Of a stretch of 36,268 bases of DNA, positions 1 through 8,593 are shown in pieces. Position numbers and translations under genes: made by a program. The first letter of the stretch is position 1. The number at the start of each line of letters is the position of its first letter. This stretch comes from Tsukamurella conjunctivitidis. GTDB lineage: Bacteria > Actinomycetota > Actinomycetes > Mycobacteriales > Mycobacteriaceae. The notes beneath the pieces are model-generated. The model did not search any database. It was not told where the DNA came from and saw only the letters and a list, made by a program, of their open reading frames with translations. Location of the stretch: contig NZ_VIGX01000026.1 of assembly GCF_007858475.1 (NCBI RefSeq), forward strand, positions 1 through 36,268, in the 5' to 3' direction.

Positions 1-2
1 CA

Positions 3-923
3 CCCGTCACCAAAACCGGCATGGTCATGGGCACCGCCCAGTACATCTCCCCCGAACAGGCCTCCGGCGAAGACGCCACCGCCGCCTCCGACGTCTACTC
101 CCTCGGCGTCGTCGGCTACGAATGCCTCACGGGGCACCCGCCGTTCACGGCGGAGACGGCCGTCGCGCTCTGCGTCCAGCACATCCGGGAGGACCCCCCG
201 GCCCTGCCCCCGTGGGTCCCCGCCCACGTCGATGACCTCATCACGCGGGCACTGTCGAAGGAGCCGGGCCGGCGGTTCGCCGACGGCGGCGAGCTCGCGG
301 ACGCGATCACCTCCGTCTCGAGCCCGGCCGCACCGACCGTCCGGCGTGATCGGGCGGCCGCGTACGCGCCGACACAGCGCCGGTCGATCGATCGTCCCGC
401 CGGCACGGGCCGCCCCGGTGCGCGCCCGGCGGGGCGGTCGGAGACGACCCAGCCGATCCGCACCACCGCGCCCGCGCGCACCGCCTCCCGCGACGGGCGG
501 CGCAAGCGCTCGCTCGCGGCCGTCGGCGCACTGATGGTCGCCGCGCTCTCCCTGGGCGGAGCCTTCGCACTCACGGGATCGGGCGACGACGGCGGCGCGG
601 GCAGCACCGCCGTGCCGACCGAGAACCCCGGAGTGTTCCCCGTGCCTCGGACGATGGCCGACCGCCCGTCGGATCGACTCACGCCCGGCGACCTCGACAG
701 GCCGACCGATCAGCGCACGACGACCAGCGTGCCGCGCACCACGACGCCGACGAGCTCCCCCACATCGACCACCACCACGACGTCGACGACCACATCGACG
801 ACGACCACGACGACCAGCACGACGTCGACCACCCCGACCACGACGACTCCGACGTCCACGTCGACGGCAACTACGACGAAGAGCACGCCGTCGTCCGCGT
901 CGCAGGAGGATTCACGCGTCTGA
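3..923 (+). CDS. Ser/Thr protein kinase, PknA-like, C-terminal part (5' end outside window)
   Basis: The frame is open from the left edge, so this is the 3' part of a larger gene. The visible part begins in the kinase activation loop (T-x-T-G, then GTAQYISPEQA, the APE-equivalent motif). The subdomain IX motif SDVYSLGVVGYE and the C-lobe follow, to about residue 100 of the visible part. A basic, Arg/Pro-rich juxtamembrane linker leads to one membrane helix (about residues 165-185, SLAAVGALMVAALSLGGAFA). The tail is extracellular and very rich in Thr, Ser and Pro. Eukaryotic-type kinases of this layout phosphorylate cell-division and envelope proteins in mycobacteria. The loop resembles PknA most, but the usual pknA neighbours (pbpA, pknB) are not to the right, so this may be a paralogue. 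Confidence 0.9.
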   Translation, partial: PVTKTGMVMGTAQYISPEQASGEDATAASDVYSLGVVGYECLTGHPPFTAETAVALCVQHIREDPPALPPWVPAHVDDLITRALSKEPGRRFADGGELADAITSVSSPAAPTVRRDRAAAYAPTQRRSIDRPAGTGRPGARPAGRSETTQPIRTTAPARTASRDGRRKRSLAAVGALMVAALSLGGAFALTGSGDDGGAGSTAVPTENPGVFPVPRTMADRPSDRLTPGDLDRPTDQRTTTSVPRTTTPTSSPTSTTTTTSTTTSTTTTTTSTTSTTPTTTTPTSTSTATTTKSTPSSASQEDSRV

Positions 924-2072
924 CGCGCGCCCGGCTCCGAGTACCACGTAGACGACGATCCCGACGACCAGCGCCCAGAAGGCGGAACCCACACCGGCCA
1001 CGGTCGTTCCCGAGGCGGCGACGATGAACGTCAGGGCCGCGGGGACGCGGGCGGATTCATCCGCCATGGCACCGGCGCACGCGGCGGCGAAGGCTCCCAC
1101 CAGAGCGACGCCGGCGACCGCCTGGATGACACCCTCGGGGGCGGCGAGGACGACGGCGGTGAGGCCGGTGCTCAGCACGCCGAGCACGAGATTGGCCGCG
1201 CCCGACGAGACGCCGGCGATCCACCTGCGCGAGCGATCCTCCCCCGCATCGGGGCCCGCGGCCAGGGCCGCACTGATCGCGGCGAGGTTGATCGCGTGTC
1301 CGCCGAAGGGCGCCCCGAGAACGCTGCCGACGCCCGTCACGGCGAGCGAGGGCCGCCAGGGCACGGAGTAGCCGTAGCTCCCGAGGACCGCCGCCCCGGG
1401 GATGTTCTGCGACGCCATGGTCACGATGTACAGCGGCAGCACCACTCCCGTCAGCGCCTGGAGCGTGATCGACGGCGTGGTCCATTCGACGTGCGGCACC
1501 AGCTCCGCGACGGCCGGAACGGCATCGTCGCGCACGAGGGCCACCGCGATCACGGCGAGCGCGGCGACGAAGGCGAGCGGCACCGCCCACCGCGGCCGCA
1601 GTTTCAGGAGCACTAGCCACACCACCAGCACGGGTGCCACGGCCCACGGGTGTTTCGCAAGCGAGGTGACCGGCGCGATGCAGAGCGGCAGCAGGACGCC
1701 CGCCAGCATGGCCTGCGCGATCGGTGTCGGGATCCGCTGCACCCAGCGCGCGAGCGCCGGCCAGAGCCCGGTGAGGACGAACAGCACACCGCACACCACG
1801 AAGGCACCGACCGCGGCGGGCCAGCCGCCCGCGACGGCGCCCGTGGTCGCGAGCAGTGCCGCGCCCGGCGTCGACCAGGCGCTGATGATCGGCATCCGGA
1901 ACCGCCACGAGAGCAGGGCGGACGCGGCCCCCATGGTCACCGTCACGGCGAGCAGGCCCGATGCCGCCTGCCCCGGCGTGGCGCCCATCGCGCGCAGGCC
2001 CGCGAGCACGACGGCGAACGCCGACGTGTAGCCGACGAGGGCGGTCACGACGCCGGCGCCCACCGGCACCAT
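912..2072 (-). CDS. BenE-family benzoate/H+ symporter-like membrane transporter
   Basis: About 386 residues, nearly all hydrophobic with 11-12 predicted membrane segments and family-like features: an early AFAVVLAGLRAMGATPGQAASG stretch, then ISAWSTPGAALL, and later FGGHAINLAAISAALAAGPDAG. BenE proteins import benzoate-like acids with protons; the true substrate here cannot be read from sequence. I chose the ATG at 2072. An upstream in-frame ATG at 2096 has no ribosome site and would place the coding sequence over the palindromic operator. The gene overlaps the kinase tail by 12 bases at its 3' end (convergent). It is divergent from the XRE-cupin gene, which probably controls it. Confidence 0.85.
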   Translation of the reverse strand: MVPVGAGVVTALVGYTSAFAVVLAGLRAMGATPGQAASGLLAVTVTMGAASALLSWRFRMPIISAWSTPGAALLATTGAVAGGWPAAVGAFVVCGVLFVLTGLWPALARWVQRIPTPIAQAMLAGVLLPLCIAPVTSLAKHPWAVAPVLVVWLVLLKLRPRWAVPLAFVAALAVIAVALVRDDAVPAVAELVPHVEWTTPSITLQALTGVVLPLYIVTMASQNIPGAAVLGSYGYSVPWRPSLAVTGVGSVLGAPFGGHAINLAAISAALAAGPDAGEDRSRRWIAGVSSGAANLVLGVLSTGLTAVVLAAPEGVIQAVAGVALVGAFAAACAGAMADESARVPAALTFIVAASGTTVAGVGSAFWALVVGIVVYVVLGAGRASDA

Positions 2073-2073
2073 C

Positions 2074-2107
2074 GTTCCGTTTTCAGAACGTTCCATGAAC
2101 AGAACGT
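2074..2107. promoter_or_regulatory. Candidate operator between benE-like and XRE genes
   Basis: This short divergent gap holds the direct repeat CAGAACGT (2084-2091 and 2100-2107), the perfect inverted repeat GTTC-CAT-GAAC (2090-2100) and a looser GTTC...GAAC pair (2074-2089). Repeats built on one GAAC half-site in a 46-base gap next to an XRE regulator suggest its binding sites. That function is inferred. Confidence 0.45.
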
Positions 2108-2118
2108 AGCATGGGAAC

Positions 2119-2631
2119 ATGCCCACCCCCGATGTCGGCCGACGACTCCGCGAGCTGCGCACCGAACGCGGACTCAGCCTGTCCGAGCTGGCGCGGCGCT
2201 CGGGCGTGGGCAAGGGCTCGCTGTCCGAGATCGAGGCGGGCGGACGCAACCCGACGATCGAGACGCTCTACGCACTCTGCGACCCGCTCGACGTGCCACT
2301 CACGGCCCTGGTCGGCGAATCGCCAGGCGCGCACAGCACCGCCGGCGGCGGCATGCGCAGCGTGCTGCTCTCCGTGCGACACCTGCCCCACGTCGTCGTC
2401 GAGGTCTTCCGGCTCGAGTTCCCCGCCGGTTCGAACCACGTCTCCCCCGGGCACGGCCCGGCCGTCCGGGAGCACCTCACGGTGGTCGACGGTGCGCTCA
2501 CCGTGGGCCGGGTGGGCGAAGAACTGACCGTGCACCAAGGAGATTCGTGCAGCTGGACGAGCGACGGCCCGCACCGCTTCGCCACCGTCGACGGCGCGGA
2601 GGCGGTCGTGGTGATCACGACGCCGCGCTAG
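2119..2631 (+). CDS. XRE-family transcriptional regulator with C-terminal cupin domain
   Basis: 170 residues. Residues 7-65 are a classic Cro/C1 helix-turn-helix (RLRELRTERGLSLSELARRS, then SLSEIEAG and NPTIETL). Residues about 95-168 form a cupin barrel with HVSPGHGPAVREHLTVVDG and a later WTSDGPHRF. Proteins with this two-domain layout bind a small ligand in the cupin and usually regulate an adjacent transporter or catabolic gene. Here the neighbour is the divergent BenE-like transporter, so the pair is probably a regulator-transporter unit. The start at 2119 gives the standard short N-terminus before helix 1. Confidence 0.9.
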   Translation: MPTPDVGRRLRELRTERGLSLSELARRSGVGKGSLSEIEAGGRNPTIETLYALCDPLDVPLTALVGESPGAHSTAGGGMRSVLLSVRHLPHVVVEVFRLEFPAGSNHVSPGHGPAVREHLTVVDGALTVGRVGEELTVHQGDSCSWTSDGPHRFATVDGAEAVVVITTPR

Positions 2632-3194
2632 AAGGCCTCCGCACCGCGCGAGCTGACGACCATGCCGTGCCCGGTGGTCCGGTGGGTGAAGGCGGTGCCG
2701 TACTCGTTGGCGACGATGAACCAGCCCCGTGCCGTGTAGGTCTTGTAGTCCAGAGTCTCCGGGTCGATCGCGCCGAGGTTGCCGAGCACGTACGACAGGT
2801 CGCCGCCACTGGTGACGTTGACGCCGTTGGCCTCGTCGCCGGACTCGGTCCGCGGCCGCGGCTGGTCGAAGACGAGCTGGCAGCCGGCGCTGGTCTCGCT
2901 CACCTGACACCGGGTCCGGCCGCTGCGGGTCTGGATGAAGGTGAAACCGTTCCCGTTGTCGGGCAGGACGATGGCTGTTGCCGCGGCACTCGACGGCGGC
3001 GCACTGGGTGTCGTCGACGGTCCGGCCGGCGTCGTCGTCCCGCCGGTTGGGACGGGCGCGGGCGTGGCGATCCCCGGTCCCACGCCGCCCTTGATGACGG
3101 TCACGCCCGCGCCGTTTCCGGACACCGTCGCAGAGCACCCCGCGAGGAGTGTCGAGCAGCCGACCACCACCGCCATCACGACTCGTGCGCGCAT
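2628..3194 (-). CDS. Putative secreted lipoprotein
   Basis: 188 residues. An N-terminal signal peptide (Arg-rich start, VVMAVVVGCSTLLAGC) ends in a lipobox LLAGC, so the mature protein should be lipid-anchored at Cys19. A low-complexity Pro/Thr/Ser linker (about 35-75) precedes a compact domain (about 80-188) with two Cys in RTRCQVSETSAGCQLVF, probably a disulfide, and a glycine-rich end. The domain resembles unassigned mycobacterial Lpp-type proteins; I cannot give a function. The ATG at 3194 was chosen because a GGAGG ribosome site lies just upstream and it gives a proper signal peptide. It is tail-to-tail with the XRE gene, overlapping it by 4 bases. Confidence 0.8.
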   Translation of the reverse strand: MRARVVMAVVVGCSTLLAGCSATVSGNGAGVTVIKGGVGPGIATPAPVPTGGTTTPAGPSTTPSAPPSSAAATAIVLPDNGNGFTFIQTRSGRTRCQVSETSAGCQLVFDQPRPRTESGDEANGVNVTSGGDLSYVLGNLGAIDPETLDYKTYTARGWFIVANEYGTAFTHRTTGHGMVVSSRGAEAF

Positions 3195-3237
3195 CCGGAA
3201 CCTCCACTCGTCGTCACTTCTGCAACAAGCGTAAACT

Positions 3238-3815
3238 TCAATCCCTTTCGACGCACGAGCGGTCGCCCGAAACACGGGTCCTGAGCAGGGCGGTGTAGTC
3301 ACGCGCTCCCGCCGCGACCGCGGCGTGCACGGCCCGCGCAATCCGCGCGCCCCACTCCGATCGCGGCCCGCCGAAGGACTCCTCGAGCGCTCCGCGCCCG
3401 GGCACCGGCGCGACGATGCACACCGCGTCCGAGGCCGTCCCCGTGCCGGGGTAGCCCTCCTCCAGCAGGGCCTGGGTCTTCGCCTCCGTCACGGTCATCA
3501 CGGCGTTGACCAGCGCACCGTCGGACAGCGGAACCAGCACCTGGATGTTGATGGTGCCCCGGCCGCGGCGGCGGCCGTGAGCATGCCCACGCCGCGCCCG
3601 GCCAGCCCCTGAGCGGCGGCGAGTTCGTCGAGGTGCGCCGCCGCGTCCATCCGGGCGTAGCCGCCCGGGACCTGCGCGTTGATCACCCAGGCGACCGGGC
3701 CGATCCCACCGCCGACCATCGCCGACGAGATCCCGCGCCTGCCCGTCCCGAGCCGCCAGACGGTGGTCGCGGCGACCGCACCATCCTCGTCGCGGTGGAC
3801 CGTCTCGACGTTCAC
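3238..3815 (-). pseudogene. cbiZ: cbiZ (adenosylcobinamide amidohydrolase), internal deletion plus frame change
   Basis: The GTG start at 3815 overlaps the upstream ATPase stop as GTGA. The first frame encodes a clear CbiZ N-terminal half (GGGIGPVAWVINAQVPGGYA, then HLDELA and GVGMLTAA). Near 3555-3575 the frame changes, and the C-terminal half continues in another frame (GTINIQVLVPLSDGALVNAV, TEAKTQALLEEGYPGTGTAS, DAVC). Intact CbiZ proteins have roughly 40 more residues between TAA and GTIN, including a conserved ATVG segment. That segment is absent here, so this is an internal deletion that also broke the frame, not a one-base error alone. CbiZ cleaves the amide side chain of adenosylcobinamide to give cobyric acid during corrinoid salvage. 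The gene is probably inactive. Confidence 0.8.
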
Positions 3816-4579
3816 CGCAGCAACCCCAGCAGCGGCCGCCCGTCGGGGCCGTCCTGGACGTGCACCCGCGCACCGAAGTGCTCGCGGATGAGCTCCGCCG
3901 TGAGTACGCCCCGGGGTGCGCCGGCCGCGGCGACCCGCCCGCCCGCGAGGAGCACCAGGTGATCGGCGTACTGCCCGGCCAGGGTGAGGTCGTGGATCGT
4001 GGTGACGACCGTGAGGCCGTCGGCGCGGCGCAGGTCGTCGATCAGGTCCATGACCTGCTGCTGATGCCCGATGTCGAGGGCCGTCGTCGGCTCGTCGAGC
4101 AGGAGGACCGATGCCTGCTGGGCCAGCGCCCGCGCGAGCACCACCCGTTGTCGCTCGCCGCCGGAGAGGTGCGTGATGTCGCGGTCGGCGAACTCCTCGA
4201 GCTCCAGCCGCCCGAGCACGTCCCGCACGATCCGCCGGTCGGTACCGCTCTCGCGGCCGAGGTAGGGGATGTACGGCGACCGGCCGAGCAGCGCGTAGTC
4301 GAAGATCGTCATCCCCTCGGGCAGGTTCGGCGATTGCGGCGCGTAGGCGATCGACCGCGCGCGCTCGCGCGGTGAACGCCGCCGCGGGTCGGCACCGTCG
4401 ACCGTGATCGCTCCCCCGCTGCGCACCAGGCCCAGGACCGCCCTCAGGAGCGTCGACTTCCCCGCGCCGTTCGGCCCGACGATCGCGGTCCAGGTGCCCG
4501 ACGGTGCCGCCATCGTGACGTCGTGCAGGACGGGGCGGCCGTCGAGAGCCACGTCCACGCCGGAGATCTCCAACCTCAT
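3812..4579 (-). CDS. btuD: Corrinoid-type ABC transporter ATP-binding protein (BtuD/FecE-like)
   Basis: 255 residues with all ABC ATPase motifs: Walker A GPNGAGKST (about 36-44), Q-loop YAPQS, signature LSGGERQR (about 139), Walker B VLLLDEP, D-loop TALDIGH and switch His in TTIHD. It hydrolyses ATP to drive import through the membrane permease encoded just upstream. It overlaps that gene by 4 bases (ATGA) and the cbiZ remnant by 3. The family also serves siderophores; corrinoid specificity is inferred from the adjacent cbiZ and the BtuF-like binding protein. Confidence 0.88.
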   Translation of the reverse strand: MRLEISGVDVALDGRPVLHDVTMAAPSGTWTAIVGPNGAGKSTLLRAVLGLVRSGGAITVDGADPRRRSPRERARSIAYAPQSPNLPEGMTIFDYALLGRSPYIPYLGRESGTDRRIVRDVLGRLELEEFADRDITHLSGGERQRVVLARALAQQASVLLLDEPTTALDIGHQQQVMDLIDDLRRADGLTVVTTIHDLTLAGQYADHLVLLAGGRVAAAGAPRGVLTAELIREHFGARVHVQDGPDGRPLLGLLR

Positions 4580-5652
4580 ACGCCGGCCCTCCCCCGCATC
4601 GATCGCAGCACCACGACGAAGAAGGGGCCGCCGATGAACGCCGTGACCACGCCGAGCGGTAGCTCACCGGGCGCGACAGCGGTCCGGGCCAGCACGTCGG
4701 CGAGCACGAGGAAGGCGGCGCCCGCGAGCAGGGACAGCGGCAGGACCGCGCGGTACGAGGGCCCGGCCAGCCGCCGCACGACATGCGGCACGACGATCCC
4801 CACGAATCCGATGAGGCCGCCGGCCGCCACCGCCACCGCGGTCGCCAGCGACGCCGCGGCGAGCACGAGGAACCGGATCCGACGGGCCGACAGGCCCAGA
4901 GCCGTGGCCTCCTCGTCGCCGACACCGAGCACGTCGAGCAGCCTGCCGTGCAGCAGGAGGACCAGCACGGAGACGGCGGCGTAGGGCAGGAGCGCCCACA
5001 GCCGCGGACCGTCGGCTGCCGCGACGCCGCCCAGTACCCAGGAATAGATCCGGCGCAGCTCCTGCGCGTCGCGCTGCATCAGGAAGGTCTGGACCGCACT
5101 GAGGAAGGCCGAGACGGCGACCCCGGCGAGGAGCAGCGTGGCCTTACCGCGCCCGCCGGCGACGCTGCCGAGCGCGGAGGCCAGGGCGACCCCGGCGAGC
5201 GCGCCGACGAACGCGGCGACCGGCACCGTCGTCGCAGGGGCACCCGGGAACAGGACGATCGTCGCGGTGGCTCCGACCCCGGCGCCCGCGGCCGCCCCCA
5301 GCAGATACGGGTCGGCGAGCGGGTTGCGGAACACCCCTTGGTAGCCCGCACCCGCGATGGCGAGCAGGCCGCCCACCATCGCCGCCGCGAGCACCCTCGG
5401 CAGCCTTATCTCGAGCAGCAGGTTCGCCTGCAGCTGCGACAGTCCCGAATCGACGCGCACGCCCGGAACCCGGTCCAACAGCTCGAGCAGCATCCCGCGG
5501 ACGGGGAGGTCGACCGCGCCCACCAACAACCCGCCGGTCATCGCGCCGAGCAGGGCGACGACGGCGACGAGCAGAGGGAGAGGCCGCAGCCCGCTCGCAC
5601 GCGGCGCCGGGCCCGATGTCGACTGCGCGCCGTCGCGCACCGGTGCGCTCAC
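4576..5652 (-). CDS. btuC: FecCD/BtuC-family ABC transporter permease
   Basis: 358 residues, about 10 predicted membrane helices. It has family-typical stretches such as IRLPRVLAAAMVGGLLAIAG, YQGVFRNPLADPYLLG, GVSAFLSAVQTFLMQ-like text and FVGIVVPHVVRRLAGPSYR, the last being the cytoplasmic loop that couples to the ATPase. The start is GTG at 5652 because this overlaps the binding-protein stop as GTGA; upstream in-frame starts would run far into that gene. It acts as the membrane channel of the corrinoid importer with the ATPase and binding protein of the same operon. Confidence 0.88.
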   Translation of the reverse strand: MSAPVRDGAQSTSGPAPRASGLRPLPLLVAVVALLGAMTGGLLVGAVDLPVRGMLLELLDRVPGVRVDSGLSQLQANLLLEIRLPRVLAAAMVGGLLAIAGAGYQGVFRNPLADPYLLGAAAGAGVGATATIVLFPGAPATTVPVAAFVGALAGVALASALGSVAGGRGKATLLLAGVAVSAFLSAVQTFLMQRDAQELRRIYSWVLGGVAAADGPRLWALLPYAAVSVLVLLLHGRLLDVLGVGDEEATALGLSARRIRFLVLAAASLATAVAVAAGGLIGFVGIVVPHVVRRLAGPSYRAVLPLSLLAGAAFLVLADVLARTAVAPGELPLGVVTAFIGGPFFVVVLRSMRGRAGV

Positions 5653-6578
5653 CCGCCCGCCGGGACCTTCTGCGCCGCGACGGCGATCGCAGCGCCGACG
5701 GCGCGGTAGAAATCGGGGAGCCGCGGCCCCCATCGCGACGGCACGTCGGCCGGCAGGGCGACGACGGTGCCGTCCCGGACCGCCCGGAGATCGCGCCACC
5801 CGGGCCGGCCGGCGACCACGTCCGCACTCTGGCCGCAGCACTGGGCGTCCGCCAGGAAGACGAGCGCGGGGTCCGCCTGCAGCAGCGCCTCCCGGGAGAG
5901 CTGCGGATAGCCGGATCCCGCCGTGTCCGCGGCATCCGCGACGTTCTGCAGCCCGAAGGCGCCGTAGACCCTGCCGATGAACGTCGACGACGTCACGGTG
6001 TAGAGCTGCGGGTCGAGCTCGTGGAAGTAGGTGAGCGGCACGGCGGGACGCGGGGTGGCTCGGACGGTCTCGTCGATCGCGGCCCGCATCCGGTCGACGA
6101 CCGCCTTCGCCTGCTCGACCTGCCCCGTGGCGGCGCCGAGGTCGGCGATCTGGTCGTAGGCCTCGTCGAGGTCCTTCGCCGCGGGTTCCACGAGCACCGG
6201 GATCCGCACCTTCTGCAGGGCCGCGACGATGCCGCCCTGATCGTCCGAGACGATCACCAGATCCGGGGCGTACCCGATGACGGCCTCGGCGTTCGGGGTG
6301 AAGCCCGACAACGCGGTCCGCGGAGCCTCGGCCGGATAGGTCGACTGGTCGTCGACGGCCACCACCCGCTTACCGGCGCCGATCGCGAACAGGGTCTCCG
6401 TGTGCGTGGGCGCGAGCGAGACGATCCGCTGCGGTGCCGCGGGGATCGTGACCGCCCCGTTCGCGGCCTGGACGGTGACCGTCCTCCCCCGCGGCTCCTC
6501 CCGCTGCGCTGCGCCGCAGCCCGCAGCGAGCAGGGCGATCGCGAGCAGCGCGAGCGGTCCTCGGATACGGGCGCGCAT
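5649..6578 (-). CDS. btuF: Corrinoid-type ABC transporter substrate-binding lipoprotein (BtuF-like)
   Basis: 309 residues. The signal peptide with lipobox LLAAGC marks a lipid-anchored extracellular protein. The mature part is a cluster A-III binding protein: RIVSLAPTHTETLFAIGAG, VDDQSTYP, a linking helix through AKAVVDRMRAAIDETV, and a second lobe ending in PRLPDFYRAVG. The ATG at 6578 has a strong GGAGGAGG ribosome site upstream and gives the correct signal peptide. It is the first gene of the four-gene minus-strand operon. Heme or siderophore binding is the alternative; the adjoining cbiZ remnant favours cobalamin or cobinamide. Confidence 0.85.
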   Translation of the reverse strand: MRARIRGPLALLAIALLAAGCGAAQREEPRGRTVTVQAANGAVTIPAAPQRIVSLAPTHTETLFAIGAGKRVVAVDDQSTYPAEAPRTALSGFTPNAEAVIGYAPDLVIVSDDQGGIVAALQKVRIPVLVEPAAKDLDEAYDQIADLGAATGQVEQAKAVVDRMRAAIDETVRATPRPAVPLTYFHELDPQLYTVTSSTFIGRVYGAFGLQNVADAADTAGSGYPQLSREALLQADPALVFLADAQCCGQSADVVAGRPGWRDLRAVRDGTVVALPADVPSRWGPRLPDFYRAVGAAIAVAAQKVPAGG

Positions 6579-6632
6579 CGATCCTCCTCCGGTTCGTCGG
6601 CCCAGTCTCCCAGAGTCGGTATCGTCGCGATC

Positions 6633-7271
6633 GTGAACCTGCTGCTGCTGTCGCTCAATGCGGGCGCTCTCCCCGACTTCCTCCGCCGGCACACCGGACG
6701 GGAACCGAGCGCCCTCCGGATCGGCTTCATCGACGACGCCGGCGCGCCGTACGCGGATCAGCCCTTCGGCTCCTTCGAGTGGACACAGCTCACGGACCTC
6801 GGCTTCCGCCTGACCCGGATGACCGTCGGAAAGTACCGGGACGCGGCCGATTTCGACTCGGACCTGAACAGCGTCGACGCCGTCTACCTCTCGGGCGGCC
6901 ACACCTTCGTCCTCCTCGGCGCCCTGCAGGGCAACGGCACCGGCGAGGTGCTCAAGGCCCGGGTCCGCGCAGGGCTGCCCTACATCGGGCTCAGCGCGGG
7001 CTCGGTCGTGGCAGGACCGAACGTCGAGCCGGTCGCGCCGCTCGACGATCCCGCCGATGCGCCCGGCGTCACCGATTACACGGGCCTGGGCCTCGTGGAC
7101 ACCGTCGTCATCCCGCACGCGGACGGCGCCCTGCCGCCCTATCCGTCGTCGATGATCGACGACGTCGTCCGCACCTACGGGGAGCGCTTCCCGCTGACCC
7201 GGGTCAACGACGATCAGGCGCTCCTCGTCGAGGACGGCGTCGCCACCCTCATCCCCTCGGCGATCACCTAG
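6633..7271 (+). CDS. Peptidase E-like (family S51) protein
   Basis: 212 residues, the usual length for the family. The nucleophile elbow GLSAGSVVAG, with catalytic Ser in G-x-S-A-G-S, lies at about residues 125-134. It is preceded by YLSGGHTFVLL and followed by GLGLVDTVVIPHAD, all typical of dipeptidase E and cyanophycinase relatives. Such enzymes are cytoplasmic and cleave Asp-X dipeptides or related substrates. The GTG at 6633 was chosen because it gives the standard MNLLLLS-type N-terminus. It is divergent from the BtuF-like gene with a 54-base gap, so both promoters must lie there. Confidence 0.85.
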   Translation: MNLLLLSLNAGALPDFLRRHTGREPSALRIGFIDDAGAPYADQPFGSFEWTQLTDLGFRLTRMTVGKYRDAADFDSDLNSVDAVYLSGGHTFVLLGALQGNGTGEVLKARVRAGLPYIGLSAGSVVAGPNVEPVAPLDDPADAPGVTDYTGLGLVDTVVIPHADGALPPYPSSMIDDVVRTYGERFPLTRVNDDQALLVEDGVATLIPSAIT

Positions 7272-7346
7272 AGCGCTCACGCGGAGACCGCGTCACAGGC
7301 CGCCGTTCCCGCCTCGGCGCGCCTTTGCGAGCGTTACGATCGACGC

Positions 7347-8477
7347 ATGACCGGCATGCTCTCCGACGTATTGCCCTCGGTCTGTAGCGCTTTCGGCATC
7401 GCCGTTGAGAACCGGCTGGGACTGACCGTCGAGCGGGACGTCGTCCTCCTTCTCATCGACGGGCTCGGCGCGGAACTCCTGCGGCGCCACGCCGAGGACG
7501 CACCGACGCTGGCGGCGCACGTGCGCACCACGCTCAACGCGGGCTTCCCCGCGACCACTGCGAGCAGCCTGTCGAGCCTCGCCCTCGGCGCGCCGTGCGC
7601 GGCGCACGGGATCGTCGGCTACAGCTTCGGCGTCCCCGACGAACACGGCCGCCGCCTGTTCAACTCGTTGCGGTGGACCATCGACGGCGCGAGCGGACCC
7701 GATGCCCGCGAGACGCATCCGCCGCGCGAACTGCAGCGCCGCCGCAGCCGGCTCGAGGACCTCGCCGAGGCCGGCGCCGAGATCCACTACGTCGTCCCCG
7801 GTTACCAGGAGACGTCGGGCCTGACCCTGGCGTCGTTCCGTGCGCCGGGCATCCTCCACCCGGCGTCCCACCTCGACGAGGTCCGCGCGGGCGTGCTCGA
7901 GGTCGCCCGGCACGACTCCGCTGCCCGTCGGTTCGCGTACGCCTACACGGGCCTGCTGGACGCAGCCGGTCACGTGCACGGCCCCGGTTCGGCCGAATGG
8001 CTGGGCGTGCTGCGCGCCGTCGATGCGATGTTCGCGGACCTCCTGGCCGACCTTCCCGGAACCTGCACCGTGCTGGTCACCGGCGACCACGGGATGATCC
8101 AGGCCGAATCACTGGTGAACCTCGACGTGCTCCCCGCGCTGCGTCACGGTGTCCGCATCATCGCGGGAGAGGCTCGGGTGCGGCACGTCTACCTCGCGCG
8201 GGGCCACCACGTCGACGACGTTCTCGCGCGATGGTCGGAGACGCTCGGGCCGCATGCCCGGGTGGTCACCCGGGAGCGGGCGCTCGACGAGCACTGGTTC
8301 GGTCCCACGCCCCCGAACCCCGTCATCGCGCACCGCATCGGCCACGTCCTCGCCGTCGCTCAGGGCGGATCGGTCCTGGTGACGCCCAGTCAGGAGCCGA
8401 TGGAATCCCGCATGCTCGGCCATCACGGCGCGTGGACAGTCGACGAACAGGCCATCCCGCTCATCACCGTCCCGTGA
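7347..8477 (+). CDS. Alkaline phosphatase superfamily / nucleotide pyrophosphatase-like enzyme
   Basis: 376 residues. Metal-site and nucleophile motifs appear in family order: VVLLLIDGLG (first metal Asp), NAGFPATTASSL (Thr nucleophile), GLLDAAGHVHGPGS (Asp-x-x-Gly-His) and VLVTGDHGM (Asp-His pair). The C-terminal His in RMLGHHGAWT completes the site. Members hydrolyse phosphodiesters or phosphonates; the substrate is unknown. There is no signal peptide, so it is probably cytoplasmic. A second ATG lies 9 bases inside. The ribosome site is weak at both, so the start could be either. Confidence 0.85.
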   Translation: MTGMLSDVLPSVCSAFGIAVENRLGLTVERDVVLLLIDGLGAELLRRHAEDAPTLAAHVRTTLNAGFPATTASSLSSLALGAPCAAHGIVGYSFGVPDEHGRRLFNSLRWTIDGASGPDARETHPPRELQRRRSRLEDLAEAGAEIHYVVPGYQETSGLTLASFRAPGILHPASHLDEVRAGVLEVARHDSAARRFAYAYTGLLDAAGHVHGPGSAEWLGVLRAVDAMFADLLADLPGTCTVLVTGDHGMIQAESLVNLDVLPALRHGVRIIAGEARVRHVYLARGHHVDDVLARWSETLGPHARVVTRERALDEHWFGPTPPNPVIAHRIGHVLAVAQGGSVLVTPSQEPMESRMLGHHGAWTVDEQAIPLITVP

Positions 8478-8593
8478 TCACCCGCCGCACGATGGGACAC
8501 GAGGCGAACGCGCCCCTGTCCGATTCTTGCGGGAGTGTCCCGTAGGATACCGAAACAAAAGCAACGACAGTCCAGGGTGAAGACGCTCAGCCC

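Noticed and set aside
700-900. Minus-strand Val/Asp-rich or Trp/Ser-rich frames opposite the kinase tail
   Set aside because: They are mirrors of the repeated Thr codons (ACG/ACC) in the kinase tail.
3555-3580. Programmed frameshift in cbiZ
   Set aside because: There is no slippery site with a downstream structure that would explain the loss of about 40 conserved residues; a deletion is simpler.
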